Notes: generated from the letters alone by a model not told the origin. Shown: positions 35,700-44,886, counted from the stretch's first letter. The stretch: 64,000 nucleotides of DNA from Mycobacterium europaeum (GCF_002102155.1 NZ_LQOU01000019.1:62001-126000), one strand, 5' to 3'. Numbers and translations: made by a program.

Positions 35700-37091
35700 T
35701 CAGGCGTCGTCGTGCAGCCCGGCGTCCGCTACCCGCCTGAACTCGGCACGTATCGTCTCGACGTAGCGCAGGACGGACGCGCGGGCGACGTCGGTGCCCG
35801 GGTAGGCGACCACCAACTGCGTTCCGTCGTGCATGCGGTTGACCCACATGCAGACCGTCTCCGACAGCCGGTTGTCGCCCCAGATCCCCGCACGCAGGCC
35901 GTCGAAGTAGTCGCCGAACGGGAGCTTGCGGATGTCGATGTAGGACAGCATCGGGACGGGCCGGTCCGGAACCTCCAGACGGCCCCACGAGGCATCCGCC
36001 ATCTCCAGCAAGTGGTAATAGGGCACGGTGCCGAGGGCCGTGTTCGCATCGAACGATGCCTGGGCGGCGCTGACCACCTCGGCGAAGGAGGCGCCCGCCG
36101 TCGGGATTGCCAACGGGACGAAGCTGGCCAACCAACCCACCGTGGTGGCGTGGGCGGGGTCTCGCCGGTTGTCGAAGGGCGTGAGTCCGAAGTACGTGGG
36201 CGCGCCGGTCAACCGATGTTCGGCGAGCGCAGCGCAGGCGAACACGCCACCGCTGAACCGTGCTCCCGCGGCGCGGCACGTCGCCTCGAAACGTCGGGCC
36301 TGGTCACCATCGATCAGTTCGAACACGTCGATGGCCCCCGGTGTATCCGCGGAAGCCTCGCCCAGTTCGAGCGGGAACCTCGGCAGCACACCGTTGTTGG
36401 CGTCGAGAAAGGAACGCCAGCGCCGGATTTCGGGTGAATCCTCGTCGAGGGCGGCGGTGTGGGCACGCTGCTTTGCGCTGTATTCGCGGTGACTGGGTGC
36501 CGGTGGCAGCGCGGCTTGCCCCTGCTGCAGCGCGGTGAAATACGCCGTCTGGATGTCCAGGAAGATCACACCGGCCGACATGCCGTCGGCGCGGAGGTGG
36601 TCGACGGCGATGTAGATCGTGAAACGGTCCTCGCCCTGGATGATTCCGAAGCTGAAGCAATCCCATTGCAGCGGATCGGGCGTGTCCAGGATCAGTTTGC
36701 GGATCTCGAGAGGAGCCATTTCTCCGAGATCCGTTGGCGCCAGGGCGATGTTCTCCGGGTCGGCGATTACGTAGCGGAGGATGTCGTCCTTGCCGCGGAG
36801 GGCAAACCAGTCGTGGTAGGCGTCATGGCGCCGCACATGGCTATTCAGCGCCTGCGTCATGGCATCGATATCGCAGACACCTCTGATCTCCCAGGCCCCG
36901 ATGCACAACCGCGGGATGTCACGGCCGAGGCTGACCTGGCGCCGGTAATACCGAAGATGCTGCGACTGCTGGTAACTGACCGGGGCGGAATGATATTGCG
37001 CTTCGGCGGCGCGCGCGTAAGTGTCCGCGGTGGGATACCAGGACACCACGGTGCCCTCGGCCGTCCAGTCGTCCACCGTGCCCAGGAACAT
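35700..37091 (-). CDS. PapA-family acyltransferase
   Basis: A 463-residue acyltransferase with a PapA1/PapA2/PapA3-like N terminus (GTVDDWTAEGTVVSW) and the catalytic motif VDHLRADGMSAG near residue 165 (HxxxDG). The later TPFDNRRDP motif corresponds to the structural DFG-type motif. PapA enzymes add fatty acyl groups to trehalose or sulfotrehalose glycolipids in Mtb. Together with the second acyltransferase and the membrane protein it forms a small, probable envelope-lipid operon. No PKS or MmpL gene is adjacent, so the product cannot be named. Confidence 0.82.
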   Translation of the reverse strand: MFLGTVDDWTAEGTVVSWYPTADTYARAAEAQYHSAPVSYQQSQHLRYYRRQVSLGRDIPRLCIGAWEIRGVCDIDAMTQALNSHVRRHDAYHDWFALRGKDDILRYVIADPENIALAPTDLGEMAPLEIRKLILDTPDPLQWDCFSFGIIQGEDRFTIYIAVDHLRADGMSAGVIFLDIQTAYFTALQQGQAALPPAPSHREYSAKQRAHTAALDEDSPEIRRWRSFLDANNGVLPRFPLELGEASADTPGAIDVFELIDGDQARRFEATCRAAGARFSGGVFACAALAEHRLTGAPTYFGLTPFDNRRDPAHATTVGWLASFVPLAIPTAGASFAEVVSAAQASFDANTALGTVPYYHLLEMADASWGRLEVPDRPVPMLSYIDIRKLPFGDYFDGLRAGIWGDNRLSETVCMWVNRMHDGTQLVVAYPGTDVARASVLRYVETIRAEFRRVADAGLHDDA

Positions 37092-38106
37092 GCGCTGACC
37101 CTTCTTCGTCAGTTGACGGCGTCAATTCCAAAAGGCCTTGACGCAATTGCGCAGATGTTGCTGAACGACGTTGTCCTCGCCGCGGTTCGAGCCGATGCCC
37201 CCGCATGCTGGCGTAACCATAATGGGCCCCCTTGAACTCGGCAATCCGAGAGGATCTCTGAGCATCCGCCCAATTGCCGTCGTCTTTGCCGCGCGCGGTA
37301 ACAACAACGCGAGTGAGCTGAATTCGCGCGCGGTCGATCCCCAAAACAGTGCTCTGACAAGCCTTTATCTCGGCGTCACGACCCGTTCGGTCGATACCTC
37401 CCCGATATCGAGCGCTACCTCGATAAGCCATTCGTGCCGCTGGTGGGCCTGCGGAACGACGGCCTCGATCACCGTATCCTAGGAACGGTTAGGGCGGAAT
37501 AGTACCAGCCAAACTTTTTTGGCGCGCTTCGGCGGGCAAACGGTCAACCCGCCTCGACGCGGTTAAGGGGGATATCCCGCGCTGTCGTCCGTGTCGGCGG
37601 GCGCTCAATCGCCGAAGTCAGGTAATGCCGACCGCCATTCGCTGACGCATGCGGATTGTTTCGCGTTGTGTGGCAGCGTGTTTCAGCGGACCTTCTTTCG
37701 ATGCGCATTGTTGACGATGGAGATCCTGGAATGGGCTTTTGCTCAGCACCTCCCACTTCAGGTCGATGGCGCTCAATCGGAGCGCCGCCGGTTATGGGTA
37801 TCCGGTCGTGGTGTGATCCTGACCACGTCTTCGCCCAGGGCTCCAGACGCCGCTTGCGACAAAGCCTTTGGCCGCGGCCATGGGGCGTGCCGGCCGAAGC
37901 GGTGCGAAAGTGCCGGAATGCTGGGCGAACTGGCTTGACATCGCGCCGATGAAGCGCTGCCGCTCCCGGAATTCGGCCAACGGTGAGGGCGCCACCGTCG
38001 CGGCGGCCAGTGACCCGGCCCTGTGCCAGTTGTGGCGGTGTGGCAACCCGCGCCGTGGTGCGGCAGGCAAGGCTCCCCTGGACCGGGGCCGGCCAGCCAG
38101 GATCAC
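37092..38106. other. Gene-poor region between the PapA-like gene and the TetR module
   Basis: About 1 kb without a supportable gene. Open frames on both strands have odd composition (Arg, His, Cys and Ser rich) and no family resemblance. Base composition looks less GC-biased than the flanks in places. It may hold the PapA operon promoter (a TAGGAT hexamer on the minus strand near 37480) and decayed sequence from an insertion. Confidence 0.5.
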
Positions 38107-38134
38107 TTGACAACATACATTCGGTAGGTATGTT
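38107..38134 (+). promoter_or_regulatory. Promoter of the mycothiol-isomerase-like gene
   Basis: TTGACA (38107-38112), 16 bases, then TATGTT (38129-38134). A clear housekeeping-type promoter overlapped by the inverted repeats described separately. Confidence 0.65.
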
Positions 38135-38152
38135 AATACATACCGTATGTAT
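38113..38152 (+). promoter_or_regulatory. Two inverted-repeat operators
   Basis: IR1 is ACATAC-9-GTATGT (38113-38133), lying between and over the promoter elements. IR2 is ATACATAC-C-GTATGTAT (38136-38152), a perfect 8+1+8 palindrome just before the Shine-Dalgarno. The half site CATAC/GTATG recurs upstream of the tetR gene, so the TetR protein encoded next door is the likely ligand. Confidence 0.7.
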
Positions 38153-38169
38153 CAAGGAGGTGAAGGTTC

Positions 38170-38916
38170 ATGAGTGCCACGCTCGAAGCCATCGCGGCGG
38201 AACGCGCAATCGTGCTGGACGTGTGTTCCCGCCTGCCCGGCGCGACGTGGGCGACCGAGAGCGGATGTCCGGGTTGGACTGTCCAGGACCTGGTATCGCA
38301 CATGGCATGTAGCTACTGGTTGGCGGTCGACCCGTCGACGCTGCCTGACCCCGGTGGCCTGCCCGCCGAGCGCGCCGCGGACCTTTACGTCGCGTCGCGT
38401 CGCTCCATGACCCCGGCGGAAGTGCTCGCCGACTACGAGTCCGTCAGCGCGCGGGGTCTGGACGTGCTGGCCGCGGTCGAGGGCCAAGACGTCGACATAC
38501 CGATAGGCGACGTCGGAACATATCCGGCCTCGGTCGTGCCCACGACCTTTGTCTTCGAGACCTTCGTGCACCTTCGCTACGACTTGTTCACTCCGGACGG
38601 TCCGTTGCGGTCGGATCCGCCGCCCGTCGACGAACTCCGGCTTGCGCCGACGCTGGACTGGATCGAGGCGGCGCTGCCGCAGCAGAACTCCCAGCTGCTC
38701 AACGGTTTACGCGGCGGTGTCGAGATCCGCCTCGACGGGATGTGCGCGCGGACGCTGCACCTCGGTGCCCCGGGGGATCCGGCTGCGGAGATCGCGAGCG
38801 ATTCGCAGGCGTTCGTGCGGTGGGTCACCCAGCGCGGCACCTGGGAAGGACTTGGCGTTCAGGCCGAGGGTGACCCGTCGGCCCTGGACATCGTCCGCCG
38901 GTTCCGGGTGTTCTGA
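38170..38916 (+). CDS. Mycothiol-dependent maleylpyruvate isomerase-family (DinB-like) protein
   Basis: A 248-residue protein of the actinobacterial MDMPI/DinB group. The N-terminal four-helix region includes ATESGCPGWTVQDLVSHMA (about 28-46), where the His is a usual metal ligand, and a further FVHLRYDLF segment near 138. A C-terminal MDMPI-type domain follows. Such proteins use mycothiol in isomerisation or detoxification, but many are uncharacterised. A strong AAGGAGG lies nine bases before ATG 38170, and the promoter carries two operators. It probably forms a regulatory pair with the TetR gene downstream. Confidence 0.78.
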   Translation: MSATLEAIAAERAIVLDVCSRLPGATWATESGCPGWTVQDLVSHMACSYWLAVDPSTLPDPGGLPAERAADLYVASRRSMTPAEVLADYESVSARGLDVLAAVEGQDVDIPIGDVGTYPASVVPTTFVFETFVHLRYDLFTPDGPLRSDPPPVDELRLAPTLDWIEAALPQQNSQLLNGLRGGVEIRLDGMCARTLHLGAPGDPAAEIASDSQAFVRWVTQRGTWEGLGVQAEGDPSALDIVRRFRVF

Positions 38917-38957
38917 ACGACGCCGCGGCCGACTGTCCCGCGACTTTCACGCGGTGT

Positions 38958-38973
38958 GTATGACAATGCATAC
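38958..38973 (+). promoter_or_regulatory. Operator half-site pair upstream of tetR
   Basis: GTATG-6-CATAC, using the same half sites as the operators at 38113-38152, 24 bases before the TetR start. Suggests autoregulation. Confidence 0.6.
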
Positions 38974-38996
38974 GGACGTGTGAAAGTGAGGGTGGC

Positions 38997-39614
38997 ATGG
39001 CGCAAGACGGTCGCCGCACGCAGGCCGAGCGTGCCGCCGACACGCGGGGTGCGTTGATCAGCGCCGCCCGGCCCCTGTTCGCCGCGCGGGGATTCGCGGA
39101 GGTATCCCTGGAGACGATCGTGCGCGACGCGGGGGTGACGCGCGGCGCGTTGTACCACCACTTCGCCGACAAGACGGAGCTGTTCGCGGCGGTGTTCGAG
39201 CAGGTGGAGGGTGAGATGGCCACCCGGATGGGGGAGGCCGTCGCGGCGGCGGGACACTCCGATCCGGTCGAGATCATGCGGCTGTGCGCCGGCCTGTGGT
39301 TGGACGCGTGCGCCGAACCCGAGGTTCAGCGCATCGTGTTGCTGGAGGCTCTGGCGGTGTTGGGTTGGGAACGCTGGAGCGACATCGGGCACCGATACAA
39401 CATCGGCTTCGTGACGGCACTGCTGGCCAACGCCATCGAGTCCGGCAGCATCCCGCCCCAACCCGTCGAGGCGACGGCGCTCACCGTGATGGGGGCGTTG
39501 CGCGAGGCGACGCTCTACATCGCCCGCGCGGACGATCAGCGCCGGGCGCGCGCCGATGCCGGCGCCGTGATGGATCGGCTCCTCAATGCGTTGCGTGCCA
39601 AGGAACCCGGCTGA
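38997..39614 (+). CDS. TetR-family repressor
   Basis: A 205-residue TetR protein. N-terminal helix-turn-helix at about 15-60 (ALISAARPLFAARGFAEVSL, then IVRDAGVTRGALYHHFADKTELF) and a helical C-terminal ligand-binding domain. The gene follows the MDMPI-like gene by 80 bases, with a copy of the CATAC/GTATG inverted repeat in the gap. It likely represses both genes and is released by a small ligand related to the isomerase substrate. Convergent with mbtA. Confidence 0.88.
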   Translation: MAQDGRRTQAERAADTRGALISAARPLFAARGFAEVSLETIVRDAGVTRGALYHHFADKTELFAAVFEQVEGEMATRMGEAVAAAGHSDPVEIMRLCAGLWLDACAEPEVQRIVLLEALAVLGWERWSDIGHRYNIGFVTALLANAIESGSIPPQPVEATALTVMGALREATLYIARADDQRRARADAGAVMDRLLNALRAKEPG

Positions 39615-39621
39615 ACCTCGC

Positions 39622-41283
39622 TCAGCCCGACGAGCGGTCGTGCGCCGATAGCTGCCGGGCGATCGCCTTCTTGTCGACCTTGCCGATCGGTGTGGTCGGC
39701 AGCGTTGACATCGGGAACAGCACATCGGGCCGCGCGTGAGCGGCCACGCCGCGCCGGTCCAGGTGCGCGTTCAACTCCGCCAGCGTGATCGCCGGGCCGG
39801 TGAAAACCACAGCCGCACAGATCCTTTCGCCCAGGTAGGGATCGGGAAGCGGCACCGCGGCCGCCGTGAAGATCGCCGGGTGGCGCAGCATCTGCTCCTC
39901 GAGGTCGGCCGCGGAGATCGATTCACCGCCGCGGCAGATGACGTCCTTGACCCGCCCGGTGACCGTCAGATACCCGTCGCGCCGGAGCCGGACCAGGTCG
40001 CCGCTGCGGAAGAAGCCGTCGGGATCGAAGCACCGCTCGTTGTCGCGCTCGGCACGGTAATAGCCGTTGAGCGTGTAGGGTCCGCGCACCAGCAGCTCGC
40101 CTTCCTCGCCCGGCTCGACCGGTTCTCCGTCGGTGTTCACCACGCGCAATTCGTCGGCCGCGCACAACGGCCGCCCCTGGGTGCGGTCGACGAGTTCGGG
40201 CGGATCGCCCGGGCGGGTGTAGTTGAGCAGCCCCTCGGCCATCCCGAACACCTGCTGCAGCCCCGGGGTCAGGGTGGCGCGAATCAGGCGGGCGTCGCCG
40301 GGCTCCAGCTTTGCGCCGCCAACCTGCAGGAGCCGCAGGGACTTCGGCGTCACCGGCTCCCACTCGCAGGCCTGCGCCCAGAGTTTGGCCAGGGCCGGCA
40401 CCAGGGCGGTGACCGTGACGCCGTGCCGCTCGATGGCGGCGAAGGCGGCCTCCGGGCTGGGGTCGGTGCCGAACACGGTGGTGGCGCCCACCGTCATGGC
40501 GCCGAGCAGCCCGGGACAGGCCAACGGGAAGTTGTGCCCGGCGGCGAGCATCACCAGGTACACGTCGTCGGCGGTGAGCCCGCAGACCCGGGCGCTGGCG
40601 GTCGCGTTGAACAGGTAATCCTCGTGGGTGCGGGGGATGAGCTTGGGAGTGCCGGTGGTGCCGCCCGAGACCAGCAGCAGCGCAGGCGATTCCGGATCGC
40701 GCGGCGGTGCGGGGGGCGGGGTGGCGTCCTGGGCGCAGAGTTGCGCCCACGAGGTGAACGGGCCGGGGTCGCCGTCGACGATGACGTGCGCGAGCCCGGG
40801 GTGGTCCGCGACGAGCTCGCGCGCCATGGCACGGTAGTCGAAACCGGTTGCGGCGCCGGCGATCACCAATGCCGTGGGCTCGCTGACGGCTGCGAAATGC
40901 CCCAATTCCGCCGCCCGGTGGCCGGGCAGACACATCACCGGGATGGCGCCCGCCCGTAACAAGCCGAACAGCGCCACCGCGAACTGGCATCCGTTCGGCA
41001 GCTGCAGCAGCACCCGGTCGCCCGGTGCGATGCCCAGGGCGCGCAGTCCCGCGGCGGCGCGGTCGGCGCGCTCGTCGAGCTGCGCATAACTCAGGCCGGC
41101 GCCGCTCACGGCGTCGAGCGCGGCGGTCCGGCCGGGCCAGCGGTGCGCCGCGTCGCTCAGGATGGTGTCCAGCGTGCGCCCCGCCCAGTAGCCGGCCGCC
41201 CGGTAGGCGGCGGCCCGGTCGGCGGGGAACGGCACGAACCCGTCGATGGCCCCGGCCGGGGTTTGCCTTGTGTTCGCGGTCAT
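39622..41283 (-). CDS. mbtA: Salicyl-AMP ligase
   Basis: A 553-residue adenylation enzyme (Mtb MbtA 565) that activates salicylate as the acyl adenylate and loads it on the aryl carrier domain of MbtB. Core motifs: LLLVSGGTTGTPKLIP (A3), a GMAEGLLNYT segment (A5), RSGDLVRLRRDGYLTVTGR (A7/A8) and the catalytic Lys in PIGKVDKKAI near the C terminus. ATG 41283 is chosen over 41346, which would place the IdeR-bound promoter inside the gene. Divergent from mbtB across a region with two IdeR boxes. Confidence 0.96.
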   Translation of the reverse strand: MTANTRQTPAGAIDGFVPFPADRAAAYRAAGYWAGRTLDTILSDAAHRWPGRTAALDAVSGAGLSYAQLDERADRAAAGLRALGIAPGDRVLLQLPNGCQFAVALFGLLRAGAIPVMCLPGHRAAELGHFAAVSEPTALVIAGAATGFDYRAMARELVADHPGLAHVIVDGDPGPFTSWAQLCAQDATPPPAPPRDPESPALLLVSGGTTGTPKLIPRTHEDYLFNATASARVCGLTADDVYLVMLAAGHNFPLACPGLLGAMTVGATTVFGTDPSPEAAFAAIERHGVTVTALVPALAKLWAQACEWEPVTPKSLRLLQVGGAKLEPGDARLIRATLTPGLQQVFGMAEGLLNYTRPGDPPELVDRTQGRPLCAADELRVVNTDGEPVEPGEEGELLVRGPYTLNGYYRAERDNERCFDPDGFFRSGDLVRLRRDGYLTVTGRVKDVICRGGESISAADLEEQMLRHPAIFTAAAVPLPDPYLGERICAAVVFTGPAITLAELNAHLDRRGVAAHARPDVLFPMSTLPTTPIGKVDKKAIARQLSAHDRSSG

Positions 41284-41325
41284 TGGTCCTCGGATAAGGG
41301 GGGCGTAGTAGCGGCGATCCGTGAG

Positions 41326-41344
41326 TAAGGATAGGGTAACCACC
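41326..41344. promoter_or_regulatory. IdeR box 1 of the mbtA/mbtB divergent promoter
   Basis: TAAGGATAGGGTAACCACC matches 13 of 19 positions of the IdeR consensus. It lies closer to mbtA and probably controls it. Confidence 0.7.
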
Positions 41345-41349
41345 ACAAC

Positions 41350-41368
41350 TTAGGGCAGCCTGTGCTAA
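41350..41368. promoter_or_regulatory. IdeR box 2 of the mbtA/mbtB divergent promoter
   Basis: TTAGGGCAGCCTGTGCTAA matches 13 of 19 consensus positions and, as I remember it, is the same sequence as the Mtb mbtB iron box. It lies 24 bases (centre to centre) from box 1 and 17 bases before GTG 41386. Confidence 0.85.
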
Positions 41369-41385
41369 TTCAGGGAGGGTTCGTG

Positions 41386-44300
41386 GTGCGTGCCTCGGTG
41401 CGCTCGGAAGACATCCGGGCGGAGGTGGCCGAACTGTTGGGCGTCCGCGCGGACGACCTGCACCCGGGCGCCAACCTCATCGGCCAGGGCCTGGACTCCA
41501 TCCGGATGATGACCCTGGCGGGCCGCTGGCGGCGTCAGGGCATCGCGGTCGACTTCGCCACGCTGGCCGCCACCCCGACCATCGAGGCCTGGGCCGCCGT
41601 GGTGACCGCCGCCGGCCCGGACGGGACGGCCGAGCCGCCGGCCGCCGAGCCGGACGATGCTGCCGACGGTGAGCCCTTCCCGCTGGCGCCGATGCAGCAC
41701 GCCATGTGGGTCGGCCGCCAGGACGGTCAGCGGCTGGGCGGGGTGGCCGGACACCTCTACGTCGAATTCGACGGCCGCGCTATCGATCCCGAGCGCCTGC
41801 GGATGGCGGCCACGGCACTGGCGCGGCGCCATCCGATGCTGCGGGTGCAGTTCCTGCCGGACGGCACCCAGCACATCGCGGCGACCGGTGACGAATTCCC
41901 GGTCACGGTCGAAGACCTGCGCCACCTCGGCGGCGACCGAGTCGATCAGCGGCTCGCCGCCATCCGCGACGCCAAATCGCACCAACAACTCGACGGCGCG
42001 GTGTTCGAGCTGGCGCTGACCCGGCTGCCCGGCGAGCGCTCGCGCCTGCACGTCGACCTGGACATGCAGGCCGCCGATGCGATGAGCTATCGCACCCTGA
42101 TGGCCGACCTGACGGCCCTCTACCTCGGGCGCGAGCTGCCCGCACTGGGCTACACCTACCGGCAGTACCGGCAGGCCATCGAGGCGGAGGAGGCGGGTCC
42201 ACAGCCGGCCCGCGACGCCGCCCGCGAGTGGTGGGCGCGGCGCCTCCCCGAGCTGCCGGACCCGCCGGCGCTTCCCACCACCGGCGACCGCGGCTCGCGC
42301 CGCAGCACCCGGCTCTGGCACTGGCTGGACCCGGACACCCGCGACGCCCTGTTCGCGCGCGCGCAGGCCCGCGGGATCACCCCCGCCATGACGCTGGCCG
42401 CGTCGTTCGCCAACACCCTGGCGCGCTGGTCGACCACCTCGCGTTTCCTGCTGAACGTGCCGCTGTTCGGCCGCCAGCCCCTGCACCCCGACGTCGACTC
42501 GCTGGTCGGCGACTTCACCTCCTCGCTGCTCCTCGACGTCGACCTCACCGGCACCCGCACGCCGGCGGCGCGGGCACAGGCGGTGCAGGACGCGATGCGG
42601 ACCGCCGCCGCACACTGCGCCTATCCCGGGCTGTCGGTGCTGCGGGACCTCGGCCGGCAGCGCGGCACCCAGGTGCTGGCACCGGTGGTGTTCACCAGTG
42701 CCCTGGGGCTCGGCGCGCTGTTCAGTCGCGAGGTCACCGCGCAATTCGGCACGCCCGCGTGGCTCATCTCCCAGGGCCCGCAGGTGCTGCTCGACGCTCA
42801 GGTCACCGAGTTCGACGGCGGGGTGCTGGTGAATTGGGATGTGCGCGAGGGCATCTTTGCCCCGGGTGTCATCGACGCCATGTTCGCCTACCACATCGAC
42901 GAACTGCTCGGGCTGGCCTCCGCCGACGACGACTGGGACGCACCGGGGCCGGCGCCGCTGCCGGACGCGCAGCGCGCGGTGCGCGACGCCGTCAACACCC
43001 GCACCGCCGCGCCCAGTGGAGAAGCGTTGCACGACGGATTCTTTCGGCAAGCCGAGCGGCGGCCCGACGCGCCCGCCGTGCTCGCCGGTTCCGGTGACCT
43101 CAGCTACGGGCAGCTGCGCGACCAGGCGCTGGCGGTGGCCGCCGCGCTGCACGCGGCCGGCGTCGGCGCCGGCGACACGGTCGCCGTGGTGGGCCCGAAA
43201 ACCGCCGAGCAGGTCCCGGCGCTGCTGGGCATCCTGAGCATCGGCGCCGTGTACCTGCCGATCGGCGCCGACCAGCCGCGCGATCGCGCGGAACGCATCC
43301 TGCAGACCGGCGGGGTGCGCCTGGCCCTTATGTGTGGCGGGCAGCGGCTGGCGCTGCCGGTGCCCGAATTGATCCTCGCCGATGTGCTGCGCGACGCACC
43401 CGTTCGCGCCGACATGCGCTGCCCGAGAATCGATCCCGCCGATCTCGCCTACGTGTTGTTCACCTCCGGCTCGACAGGCGAGCCCAAGGGCGTCGAGGTG
43501 ACGCACGACGCCGCGATGAACACCGTGGAGTTCATCGCCCGCCACTTCGAGATCGGTCCCGCGGACCGGTGCCTGGCCCTCTCCACCCTCGAAGGCGACA
43601 TCTCGGTGATGGACATCTTCGTCACCCTGCGCACCGGCGGGTCGATCGTGGTCGTCGACGAGGCTCAGCGCCGCGACCCCGACGCCTGGGCCCGCCTCAT
43701 CGACACCCACCGGGTCACGGTCTTGCACTTCATGCCGGGCTGGCTGGAGATGCTGCTCGAGGTCGGCCGCGGACGGCTCTCCTCGGTGCGGGTGATCCCC
43801 ACCGGTGGGGACTGGGTGCGCCCCGAGGTGGCGCGCCGCCTGCGGGCCGAGGCGCCCGGCCTCCGGTTCGCAGGCCTGGGTGGAGCGACCGAAACCCCGG
43901 TCCACAACACCATTTTCGAGGTCGCCGATCCCGACGAACTGCCGGCCGACTGGACCGCACTGCCCTACGGCGTCCCGCTTGCCAACAATGCCTGCCGCGT
44001 CGTCGACGACGCGGGTGACGACTGCCCCGACTGGGTCGCGGGCGAACTCTGGGTGTCCGGGCGCGGGATCGCCCGGGGTTATCGCGGGCGTCCGGACCTC
44101 ACCGCGGAGCGCTTCGTCGAGCACGCGGGCCGGACCTGGTACCGCACCGGCGATCTCGCCCGCTACTGGCCCGACGGCACGCTGGAATTCGTCGGACGCG
44201 CCGACCACCGGGTCAAGATCAGCGGGTATCGCGTCGAACTCGGCGAAATCGAGGGCGCGCTGCGCCGGTTGCCGGGGATCGCGATAGCGGTCGCCGCGGT

Positions 44301-44886
44301 GGTGCCCGGATCCGGTGCCTCCGAGGTGCTGGCCGCCGCGGTCTGCCCGGAGAGCGCCGGGCTGACCGCCGAGCGGATTCGCGAGCTGATGGGCGAGCTG
44401 GTGCCCGCGCACATGGTCCCGCGGCACGTCGCGCTGGTCGAGCGCATCCCGTTCACCGACGCCGGCAAGATCGACCGCCGCGCCGTCGCGCGCGACCTGG
44501 CTGCCCTGGCCGCACTGTCCGGGCGGCCCGGCTACCGCGCCCCGTCGACGCCGCTGGAAAACGCCCTCGCCGGGCTCCTGGGCGAGCTGCTCGGCGTGGA
44601 GCGGGTCGGTCGTGACGACGACTTCTTCGCCCTCGGCGGCGATTCGGTGCTGGCCACCCAGGCCGTGGGTCGCATCCGGACCTGGCTGGACACCCCTCAC
44701 ATCATGGTCGCCGACGTGTTCGCCACCAGAACCGTCGCCGCGCTCGCCGACCTGCTTGCCGGCCGCGAGCCGGACCGGACGCGGCTGGATCAGGTGGCCG
44801 AACTGTATCTCGAGGTCATCCACATGGACGCCGACACGGTGCTGTCGGCCGCTCGCCACAGCGGGAAAACCGGTACGGCGCAATGA
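41386..44886 (+). CDS. mbtB: Mycobactin NRPS MbtB (ArCP-Cy-A-PCP), without the thioesterase domain
   Basis: A 1166-residue synthetase that condenses salicylate with Ser or Thr and cyclises it to the (methyl)oxazoline. Domains: aryl carrier (about 5-75, Ser in GQGLDSIRM), cyclisation domain (about 100-530, DMQAADAMS as the DxxxxDxxS motif), adenylation (about 560-1050, VLFTSGSTGEPKG) and peptidyl carrier (about 1060-1140, FFALGGDSVL). GTG 41386 or 41383 fits the GGAGGG Shine-Dalgarno and the Mtb N terminus. Mtb MbtB is about 1414 residues with a C-terminal thioesterase; here that part is a separate gene. Confidence 0.95.
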   Translation: MRASVRSEDIRAEVAELLGVRADDLHPGANLIGQGLDSIRMMTLAGRWRRQGIAVDFATLAATPTIEAWAAVVTAAGPDGTAEPPAAEPDDAADGEPFPLAPMQHAMWVGRQDGQRLGGVAGHLYVEFDGRAIDPERLRMAATALARRHPMLRVQFLPDGTQHIAATGDEFPVTVEDLRHLGGDRVDQRLAAIRDAKSHQQLDGAVFELALTRLPGERSRLHVDLDMQAADAMSYRTLMADLTALYLGRELPALGYTYRQYRQAIEAEEAGPQPARDAAREWWARRLPELPDPPALPTTGDRGSRRSTRLWHWLDPDTRDALFARAQARGITPAMTLAASFANTLARWSTTSRFLLNVPLFGRQPLHPDVDSLVGDFTSSLLLDVDLTGTRTPAARAQAVQDAMRTAAAHCAYPGLSVLRDLGRQRGTQVLAPVVFTSALGLGALFSREVTAQFGTPAWLISQGPQVLLDAQVTEFDGGVLVNWDVREGIFAPGVIDAMFAYHIDELLGLASADDDWDAPGPAPLPDAQRAVRDAVNTRTAAPSGEALHDGFFRQAERRPDAPAVLAGSGDLSYGQLRDQALAVAAALHAAGVGAGDTVAVVGPKTAEQVPALLGILSIGAVYLPIGADQPRDRAERILQTGGVRLALMCGGQRLALPVPELILADVLRDAPVRADMRCPRIDPADLAYVLFTSGSTGEPKGVEVTHDAAMNTVEFIARHFEIGPADRCLALSTLEGDISVMDIFVTLRTGGSIVVVDEAQRRDPDAWARLIDTHRVTVLHFMPGWLEMLLEVGRGRLSSVRVIPTGGDWVRPEVARRLRAEAPGLRFAGLGGATETPVHNTIFEVADPDELPADWTALPYGVPLANNACRVVDDAGDDCPDWVAGELWVSGRGIARGYRGRPDLTAERFVEHAGRTWYRTGDLARYWPDGTLEFVGRADHRVKISGYRVELGEIEGALRRLPGIAIAVAAVVPGSGASEVLAAAVCPESAGLTAERIRELMGELVPAHMVPRHVALVERIPFTDAGKIDRRAVARDLAALAALSGRPGYRAPSTPLENALAGLLGELLGVERVGRDDDFFALGGDSVLATQAVGRIRTWLDTPHIMVADVFATRTVAALADLLAGREPDRTRLDQVAELYLEVIHMDADTVLSAARHSGKTGTAQ

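Noticed and set aside
37544-38155. 203-codon minus frame in the gene-poor block
   Set aside because: Composition rich in Arg, Pro, His and Ser, no Shine-Dalgarno, and its start lies inside the operators of the MDMPI-like gene.
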